Assembly (NCBI GenBank): GCA_031772625.1
Contig: CM062818.1
Location: 208,968,310 to 209,032,309, forward strand
Reading direction: 5' to 3'
DNA: 64,000 bases
Source of the DNA: Pinus tabuliformis
Taxonomy: Eukaryota; Streptophyta; Pinopsida; Pinales; Pinaceae
How positions within the stretch are numbered: position 1 is the first letter of the stretch; each line of letters starts with the position of its first letter. A program made the position numbers and the translations under genes. The notes under the pieces are model-generated. The model saw nothing but the letters and a program-made list of their open reading frames with translations. It was not told the DNA's origin and searched no databases. Of the stretch, positions 55,681 to 64,000 are shown in pieces.

Positions 55681-56482
55681 AGCTTTGGCAAAGATCAATG
55701 AGTTGACTTCTATATTGAACGAATTTGCATAGATAGCAACAATACCTCCAGATGGAGAAGCATGAAGCTTCAAATGACCAGAATGGGCAAGGTCCATGGA
55801 AGAGCGACAGGTAGTCTATATCAAATCCACTTGTTGCATATTCTTCACATGGATCAGTACCTTTGCTATAGGAGCCCGCAAGAATAAAGTAACAAGAGGA
55901 TCGAGGTGTCAACAAGGCACAGCCAAATCCTGAGGGACAATGCAGAGCTAGTTGTGGTCAGATACTTGAAAGGCAGTTGCAGAGTCAGTTGGGCGCATTC
56001 GTGTGCTCAATAGACAATGCAGAGCTAGTTGCACTTAGACACTCAAGAGACAATTGCAGAGCCGATGCAAGAGCACAGTAAATCAAAGAGAGTTTGAGAC
56101 TCAAAGCGAGACTAGCTTCAGAAGGAGCAACCCTATGGAAGGTTGATCTTCAGGTTCTAGGGTGGTCAGTACACACAATTGCAGCGATAGCAATAACACA
56201 AAGGCAGTGCAGAAGCAGTAGCATAGGGATACTAGCGTTGTGAGATCAATTGACTCAACTACAACTGGTAGCAGGTGAAACAAAGTATGCATAGTAGCAT
56301 GGTGGACGATGTTTGCCAGATTGACCACTTCGTAGTATTTCCAGTGACAGGAGTCAGGTTAGTTTGAAGATGTATGAAAGGAGGTAGAATAGATGTCAAA
56401 CATCAGCAACATATGATAGTCCAATTACAGGTTGTTCATCAAGAGAGATGAGTAGAATGGGTTAATAGGAGAACACCTTCCT
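55681..56482 (+). other. Element J pol-less interior
   Basis: No domain is recognisable. Repeated short phrases (CAATGCAGAGCTAGTTG, near 55938 and 56016) suggest local duplication. It ends in a polypurine tract CACTAAGAGGGAG (56483-56495). Confidence 0.45.
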
Positions 56483-57355
56483 CACTAAGAGGGAGTGTTT
56501 AGTTTTTTGGATATGGTAGCGTCAAACAGGTGTTCAAGTCTCTAAGGTATCAAAGAGGCTAAGGAACACAAGATCTCCAAAACCCAAAAAAGGTTTCGAG
56601 AAAAAACACTTAGAAACCTCTCAATTAAATTAATTTATCAATCATTAAAAAGTTCCGAAGTTTAACTTAAGAAAATTGATTAATTAATGAGTATTAATTG
56701 AAGAATTCAATTTTGCTCTAAAAACTTCCGAAAAAGTGATTTGATAGAGTTTAAGATGATCTGAGCCATTGATCGTGATTGGATCTTGGTCGTTGAAGTT
56801 CCCGCATGGGATTATAAGAGCAAGTCAAAGGGATTGGAGAAGACACATCAAGTAAGCAAGGCAGTTCAAATTACCTAGTTCGCAGTATTCAATGGGTGTA
56901 GTTCAAGCCAAGGACGAGATAGTAGCAAGGTTCGTAGCACTGAGAAATTTGGAGAAATTCTCAAGAGGTTTTCCATGATCCAGAGCCAAGACAGGACGTC
57001 GAATTATCCAGCAGAGGAGGTCATATTTTGCAGTGCAAGTTGCCGAAAGGAGGATAGATTCAGTTGCTAGTGCTCAGATCTATTCCCGGGAGGCAGAGCA
57101 AATTGTTTCCAGAGGCAGACAGAGTCAAGATGACTTGACTGGAGGAGGTTCCAGGGGAAAACAAAATTCCCAAAGACTGCAGTGCGCATTTTTGGCCAAT
57201 GGTGCGAGTGCCAAGGAGGAGTGAGAGTGGCCAAGGAGAGGCCAGATCGATTTACTGTGAGAGAAAAGAAATTTCTCAGTATATTTCCAGTCGAGATAAA
57301 TTGCTAAAGGATTGCTAGTTGGGCATCAAGTTGTAATTTTTTCAATTTTTGTTGC

Positions 57356-57679
57356 ATAATAATAAAACCCTCATTTGTTTTACCGATTGTTCCTTCAGGG
57401 TTTTTCCCAGGACTATTGTCCATAGCCCAAAGGACAATAATAATAAAACCCTCATTTGTTTTACCGATTGTTCCTTCAGGGTTTTTCCAAGGACTATTGT
57501 CCATAGCCCAAAGGACAATAATAATAAAACCCTCATTTGTTTACCGATTGTTCCTTCATGGTTTTTCCAAGGACTATTTGTCCATAGCCCAAAGGACAAT
57601 AATAATAAAACCCTCATTTGTTTTAACCGATTGTTCCTTCAGGGTTTTTCCAAGGACTATTGTCCATAGCCCAAAGGAC
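57356..57679 (+). repeat. 81-bp tandem array, four units
   Basis: Units start near 57356, 57436, 57516 and 57598. Each consists of about 66 bp of J LTR (AATAATAAAACCCTCATTTG to GGACTATTGTCC) plus ATAGCCCAAAGGAC. The latter is absent from the ordinary J LTR but present at 63557-63572. Confidence 0.9.
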
Positions 57680-57766
57680 TAGGCACTAGACCAAGGATTT
57701 TGGTGAACAAACTTCTCTTCCTCCATATTTCCTCCTCCTAACATTCAGTCCCCTAAAGGTAGGGCA
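57663..57766 (+). repeat. Captured fragment of an unrelated LTR
   Basis: This matches 63555-63658 almost exactly (CATAGCCCAAAGGACTAGGC onward). It joins the second J LTR copy at an AGAAA microhomology. The source is the U3-side of the LTR beginning at 63538. Confidence 0.85.
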
Positions 57767-58778
57767 GAAACCTCTCAATTAAATTAATTTATCAATAATT
57801 AAAAAGTTCTGAAGTTTAACTTAAGAAAATTGATTAATTAATGAGTATTAATTGAAGAATTCAATTTTGCTCTACAAACTTCCGAAAAAGTGATTTGACA
57901 GAGTTTAAGATGATCTGAGCCATTGATCGTGATTGGATCTTGGTCATTGAAGTTCCCGCATGGGATTATAAGAGCAAGTCAAAGGGATTGGAGAAGACAC
58001 ATCAAGTAAGCAAGGCAGTTCAAATTACCTAGTTCGCAGTATTCAATGGGGTGTAGTTCAAGCCAAGGACGAGATAGTAGCAAGGGTTCGTAGCACTGAG
58101 AAATTTTGGAGAAATTCTCAAGAGGTTTTCCATGATCCAGAGCCAAGACAGGACGTCGAATTATCCAGCAGAGGAAGTCATATTTTGCAGTGCAAGTTGC
58201 CGAAAGGAGGATAGATTCAGTTGCTAGTGCTCAGATCTATTCCCGGGAGGCAGAGCAAATTGTTTCCAGAGGCAGACAGAGTCAAGATGACTTGACTGGA
58301 GGAGGTTCCAGGGAAAAACAAAATTCCCAAAGACTGCAGTGCGCATTTTTGGCCAATGGTGCGAGTGCCAAGGAGGAGTGAGAGTGGCCAAGGAGAGGCC
58401 AGATCAATTTACTGTGAGAGAAAAGAAATTTCTCAGTATATTTCCAGTCGAGATAAATTGCTAAAGGATTGCTAGTTGGGCATCAAGTTGTAATTTTTTC
58501 AATTTTTGTTGCATAATAATAAAACCCTCATTTGTTTTACCGATTGTTCCTTCAGGGTTTTTCCAAGGACTATTGTCCAAAAATAACGATGTCATTTTTA
58601 TTGTGTGTGTGCATCTATTTCTCAGTTCCATAATTTTGTTTCTGCAACGTATTTTTATTGGTGAAGAATTGCAATGTGAATTATTCACTATTTTCCATAA
58701 TAATAATTACAGAAGACAAATAAATTCTTAAAGTTAGGAGATTAATTTCCAGTTGCTGCAGTTCAAGGAATTTTCACA

Positions 58779-60060
58779 AAAGACATACTAAGTGTTGGAT
58801 TGTAAAACAACAGTATAAATTAGATGGCAGAAAAAAGTTGTTTAGACAAACCATAGTTAGTCATTTTGAGCATCATTGAGTTGTTAAGAGCTAATCAAGA
58901 GCCAAGAGTTAACACAAAGACCATAGAGTTGTATTATGTAATCTATGTATTATGATTAATGAGAATGAGTAGACCATATTTTCTTGCATATAATATAGTT
59001 CTATATAATGCTTGAATGTGTGAAATCTTTTGACATAGTATTAGCATGCTTATGTTATAACAATGACAAGAAGGTCAATATGCAATATAGTCAAGTTCAA
59101 AGTTTGTGAATTGAGCATGCCACACCCCCGATTGTGCCAACAGGCCTTTACAACATTATAAAATCATACTTAAAACCGTTTTTTGGAAAATGAGTTTAAA
59201 CGTGCAAAGAACCATTTGGAAGAATTGGGACTCATCATATGGGAAACCCTTCTTTGACTTTAAGACCACAAAGCTTTATCATGGGACCCCTTGAAACTTT
59301 TCTATTGCAAAAACTTACTAGGAGATTAACAACCCAAAATCACAGAGCCGAGAAAGTTCAAGGATTTCAAGGCATCTAGAAAGTACATGTTTCCTTCAAA
59401 GTTAGAATCGTCCAATGGTTGCCCCCCATTAATAGCCTAGCAATTAAAGGGAGACCTCAGCACACAGACTTTACAAATGGAAATCTTTTATGGGGCTACA
59501 ATGTAGCCTGAACATTTTGGGATTGGGTTGTAACAATATGCCATGCATTATTCATTGCCCCTCTACGATGAAAGGTCACTCATCTTTGAGGATAAGTAGA
59601 TGATTAGGTAGGTAGGAAGAACCATATAGAATATTATAAGATTCACAAGTAACGTCTCTTTATGGCGTACATTTTCTAGCTACTTTCAAAAGAGAAAATA
59701 CATTACTTCATCTAAAGGCAACTGCTAATTTTAAATCTAATTTAACGATGCAGTTTGAAAATGGGACTAGTTGGAGCAAAGAAGACATGCTCACAAGAAA
59801 TGTCTTATACATTTTTTTCTTTATATACCTGTGTGTGTGTGTGTGATTGGGGGGTGGGGGGTAACATGTTTGCTCACTTGTGGTTATAGAATAATCACTT
59901 CTCAAGCTTCTACCCACTATAAAGGTAGGTGTGGAGCCTACTATGTTTAAATGTTCATTAACAAGCTTTACCATTGTTTGAAGGAGAAACTTGACCTATA
60001 ATTAAGTTTAATGTTTTCCACCTAACGACCTCTACATGTTTGAAGATAAGATAAGATCAG
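58779..60060. other. Unassigned intergenic stretch
   Basis: Non-coding. LTR-like phrases (CCACACCCCCGATTGTGCC near 59123) suggest Ty3 LTR remnants, but no boundaries can be set. A (GT)n run lies at about 59829-59844, followed by a G-rich tract to 59863. Confidence 0.4.
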
Positions 60061-61080
60061 ATAATTTTATTAATGTCCTCGAGTTACCACAAAAGTAGGT
60101 CAATGGGACTAAAAGATACACCTAGCGTAAATACAAGACATGTGGGAGAGCAAATGCAACTCCATTGTAACTCCAAAGCTAAGAAGACTAAGATATGATT
60201 AAATAGGGCTAACATGAAATAAAAGTACAAATAGAGAATGTATAAAGTCATATGAGATGACCAAAAATGAGAAATGTGAAGTATGTTTGTTGTTGGACTA
60301 TACAACTCCAAAGAAGCGAGGGGGGAGTTGAAGATGAAACCAATGGGGTCAACATCTCCCAAATTTGATGGTCAATGGCGAGGAAGGCAAGCGAGGTAAT
60401 CTTTCCCTGTCTGAGTCCTCCAAAACCGTCAGGCAATCCAACTACATGATCCTAGGGGGAGTACATGAGTGAGTGCTACTCCTAACATTTGAGACCGAAA
60501 GGAAGAAGTTGTTGATAATTCTCTATCTATTGTGATTTGTTTGGGAAGAGGTCTAGTGGGAGGGAGGTGCCCTACACTATCTCTGCCTTGAGCCATTCCC
60601 TCTAACTCACTAAGGGTAGGTCGACTGAAGCATGGTACTGCATCTATGAGTCGATCTCGAAAGTACTTGTCTATCTCGAATGGGGGGTATTGCGGAAAAC
60701 CCCAAGGTCTCACCTTCTCCCATCTGCTGCAAAATGAGACTTTGCCTGCCGCTTGTTTGTTGCAATCAGATGAAAAGTATTAAGCATATTTGGTTTTATT
60801 TCTCAATCCAAAGGTAAGCAAAGGTAAGATGGCTAGTGGAATTGAATAATCAAAATTGCTTCCTTCCTTATGGACTATGGCAAACATGTGGCAACAATTA
60901 GGTGGCAGGTTGAAAAGCAAGTGGACAAAAATGTGGTTATATCTTACAATAAATTAGCGACTTGAGAAGCCCCATTTGATAACAAGCTCCAAATCACTGC
61001 AAAGCTAATACATGCCACAAAAAATAGTAAATACTAAAGACATGGAAGCTAAAGGACTTGTTGCCCACCAAAAGTGGGTG
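60061..61080 (-). other. Unassigned, with an orphan ORF
   Basis: A 94-codon minus frame (60429-60713) starts MRPWGFPQYPPFEIDKYFRD and contains SRPTLSELEGMAQGRDSVGH. I do not recognise it. Neighbouring frames look fortuitous. It may be a fragment of a repeat-encoded protein. Confidence 0.25.
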
Positions 61081-63537
61081 ACCCCATAGAAGAATTTATC
61101 TCCTAGATTTGTCTTTAGTCGACAGCCCCTGACAGCCACCAATGTAGCCGATATATTGTGCCAATTGATCTCCACTCCCTAAGTCAATCATATGTCCCCT
61201 CGCCCATCTGTCGAGAGCATATGTTTGAAGGTGGGCAATCTAATCCTAAAGGTATGTTTTTCATTATGCAATCAGGTGCTTATGTTTGTTTTTCCTTGGG
61301 CACTTTGGGCATGGATTATTGGGTGACTTGGAAAAAGGAAGGGTTTTGACTATAGTTTTGTTCCCTCACCTTAAATGGGGGGTTAATCCTCAACCCTAGT
61401 CTCGTGGGATCTCCCCTATTGGCTTATAGCTTCAGGAAGGCACTACTTGGGAAACCCTGATTTTGGTAGCATGGTCCCATTTTCCCATTTCACATTTTTC
61501 ACTCCCCTCCGCACATTACAAGCCCTATTTCATCATCTTCCCTATCTAGGTCCACACGAGCACTGGGTCCACAAGGCACTGCTTCACCCCATCCACCTAT
61601 CCACCTGTTTAGGTCGGGCCCGAAAATGTTGCGACGGAGGTTGATGCAACTAAAAGAATGTTAAAAGCATATCATGGCCACAAGCAAGAAACAAAAGAAA
61701 AGAATATTATAAAATGCAAAAGATGGTCGGGACATTAAAATAACAATTGGGCAAAAGCTAAACATGAGTTCTACCCCTTATCATTATGGCCATCACCTTG
61801 GTTCCTATGGCCCCATGAGTGCCCCCACATCATAAAGGAACCTATACACGTCGCAACCCCTGGTGGGCGATGAACTACCCCACCTTAAGGGGGTAATAAT
61901 TGCTTATATCACACACAGCATGTTCTCATCTCCTAGGACCCTGAGCAATAATACAAAGAAAAAATCAAAAAAGGCAAAAGGCAAATGAAGAAGGGTGGAA
62001 AAACGAAAGTTGGGTTAACTCATGTATCCATGATTGCTCCCTCCTACATCTATACACCCAAATATGTGGACATCCCTCATCATTACCATCCTTGAACCCA
62101 CGGCATTTGGCTTTGAGACCCTTGTGTCCCTTTCCATCTCATCATTATTCACATGACCCCTATCAATTAAAGGATGTACCTTGGACCTGTCTTTCCCCTT
62201 AGGGGTTGGGAACACCTAATAGGGTTGTTTATTAGCCACTCCTACCTAGGGAGGTAACACTATTACAAGCTTAAAGCCCCAAATTTGGAAGGGAAACCCA
62301 TTATGAAGTCTCAATGTGCCCTTGATTAACAAGCTTGGTTCACTTAGATGCACTAATGAATTATTGTACCTGATGGTGAGGAAGCGCATTGGATCTTATA
62401 TGTAATTGGCAAGTGGTTTCATCATGGGTTGGGCAACTTAACTAGGGCCCAAGCCCACCAGAGGATCATATTGACACTCCTAGGGGATGCGTTGAGAGCC
62501 ATGGGACTCCATCATCTGTTAGAGCATTATTTCATGCCATGGGCGCCCTTAGCACCTTCATCAGTTTGTTCATTGCCCCACATTATTCGCAAGATGATGC
62601 ACTTGGACCAACATGCCATGAACGACTTAGCATGATCATGGAAATTGATTTGAGGCCCAGAGGAGGTTTGTCTCACCCTTGAGACATGGGAGGGTAGGAA
62701 ACATCATCAAAGCCCTCATTTGGAGCATTGTACAGGCTTTTTCTTTCATCTGGAGACCCATGAGACCAACAATTGTATCCCAAACCCACTTTGGGGCCCA
62801 CAGTATGACTTGCATTGAAAATTAGGGGCCATCCCCTAATTCATCTTTATTGGAGCCCTCTCTCTCATCATGGCACTTAGAGAACTCAACATGGCCCTCC
62901 AACAGCCCTACATCATCATGACATCATCAACTTGGCTAGCATACAGATGGCTAATTCATAACTTGTGATAGCTACTTGATTGACTTGTCCCCAAGACTTG
63001 TTTTTACCACATTATTTTATAATTTTGGGGGCTCATTAGGCTATTTCGATTTAGAGAGACTCATATAAATAGAAGTGAGTCTCATTTGTGAGAACTCATC
63101 ATCATCACTTGGATTCTTCTCTTGTAAAAGAACTCTCACTTTTTTCATTGCAAGCTATTGGACTATCTTGGATGCATTATGATATTTGGAGTTGATTTTG
63201 TCTCTTGTCTAGGAGATACTTCTTGAATATAGATGGATATATTGCATGATTATGTTATAAGTTCTTTTGTTAATGAAATCTCTCTTGAAAATGTCTAATG
63301 AATGTAATTGTTTCAACTAATGTAAATGGTATCATACCCTAATTTTGTTGAAGAAATTTTTTAGAAGCTATTTGGTTGGCTCTTGCATATGTTACTCATG
63401 ATATAACATGCATAAATGTTCCTGGTGATGAAATGTTATTTTTCTTCATGAAACTCCATATTATAATAGTAGGTAATGGTTGAAGGTTGGCAGCTAGGTC
63501 ATCAACTTTTGACCTCCTTGAGGACAAATTTGGCCAA
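61081..63537. other. Unassigned, probably retroelement leader or interior
   Basis: No domain is recognised. Near 63062 is CATATAAATAGAAG, TATA-like. The last bases (CTCCTTGAGGACAAATTTGG near 63514) resemble the sequence that usually precedes the 3' LTR of Ty3/gypsy elements. The interior of that element may therefore lie here in decayed form. Confidence 0.35.
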
Positions 63538-64000
63538 TGTAACACATCTAAGACTCCATAGCCCAAAGGACTAGGCACTAGACCAAGGATTTTGGTGAAC
63601 AAACTTCTCTTCCTCCATATTTCCTCCTCCTAACTTTCAGTCCCCTAAAGGTAGGGCAGAAATCTAGGGCTTGCAGCGAAATTTTGGGGACGTGATTTTT
63701 TGGGAATCTGAGGGTCCAAACATCAAGCTCAAGGTCTAGGCTCCCTATGCTCCAAGTTTGATGGGCATCCGCCCAAGTCTCATCCATAAAATCTCTTACC
63801 CAAGGTGCCACTCTAAGAGGGAAAACTTAGGTCTTTCTCTCTCACCCTGGCAACTTCTTTGAGTGTTGTGTGAGCTCGATATTCAGTGGAATAAATCATA
63901 ACAAACCCTTTCTCCTCCCTTTCCTTGACTTAGTGAGTACCTTGGAAGTATTTCTTCCCATGATTATTCATAAAACCCTAGGTCTAGCACAAGACTTCCC
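63538..64000 (+). repeat. Start of a Ty3-type LTR, cut by window end
   Basis: The LTR starts TGTAACACATCTAAG directly after a CTTGAGGACAAATTTGG tract typical of the 3' end of Ty3/gypsy elements. Its bases 18-121 match the captured piece at 57663-57766. The other LTR end is not in the window. Confidence 0.6.

Larger units (their letters stand above)
56496..58778 (+). repeat. 3' LTR of element J, expanded to 2.3 kb
   Basis: Starts TGTTTAGTTTTTTGG after the polypurine tract and ends AGGAATTTTCACA. It holds two near-identical copies of most of the LTR (from about 56612 and from about 57767), separated by an 81-bp tandem array and a 104-bp piece of another LTR. Confidence 0.8.

Noticed and set aside
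57304-57682. Repeat-protein ORFs on both strands
   Set aside because: They translate the 81-bp LTR array; the peptide repeats only reflect the DNA repeat.

Overview
This window looks like repeat-dominated nuclear DNA of a conifer. I found no convincing host protein gene, rRNA or intact tRNA gene. Nearly everything recognisable is a retroelement or a broken piece of one, mostly inserted into each other. The best pointer to conifers is a Penelope-like element (36.4-37.4 kb) with a reverse-transcriptase palm and thumb plus a GIY-YIG nuclease tail. Such EN(+) Penelope elements ('Dryads') are known in plants from conifers. Every coding region carries stops or frameshifts. A run of exactly 100 N at 50333-50432 is a scaffold gap.

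Layout. 0-5.7 kb: a minus-strand tandem of two Ty3/gypsy copies (A and B) sharing the LTR between them. Both lack reverse transcriptase, RNase H and the integrase core. A third copy of the same family (C, 42.2-45.6 kb) carries the same deletion. 5.7-19.1 kb: unassigned AT-rich DNA, a nested pair of solo LTRs with target-site duplications (8.5-11.5 kb), a decayed Ty3 gag (about 12 kb), an isolated LTR (15.1-15.7 kb), a CpG-rich island with tRNA-promoter-like motifs (16.4-17.8 kb) and a solo copia LTR (18.4-18.9 kb).

19.1-29.2 kb: a complete element (called G here) with 3.3-4.0 kb LTRs, matching CTATC duplications and a gag-only interior; its 3' LTR holds a later 417-bp solo LTR. 29.2-35.7 kb: remnants of an LTR element (H) interrupted by a nearly complete minus-strand Ty1/copia element, whose 3' end was rearranged by duplication of H plus an LTR. 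36.4-37.4 kb: the Penelope-like element. 38-48.2 kb: a plus-strand Tat-like Ty3 element (F) with an additional RNase H upstream of reverse transcriptase. Copy C is inserted in that RNase H, with CCTCA duplications, and a second copia copy (48.2-50.3 kb) is inserted in the integrase.

50.4-52.6 kb: 5' part of a minus-strand L1-type LINE (ORF1 and endonuclease). 53.5-58.8 kb: a pol-less copia-type element (J) whose 3' LTR has been expanded by a duplication, an 81-bp array and a captured piece of an unrelated LTR. 58.8-63.5 kb: mostly unassigned. 63.5-64 kb: start of another LTR, the apparent relative of the captured piece.

No pathway runs across the window. The shared themes are pol-less elements that still carry gag (families A/B/C, G and J), target-site duplications that date insertions relative to each other, and rearrangements whose joints suggest template switching. 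Junctions, duplications and motifs were read by eye; family assignments rest on recognised motifs, not on a search.
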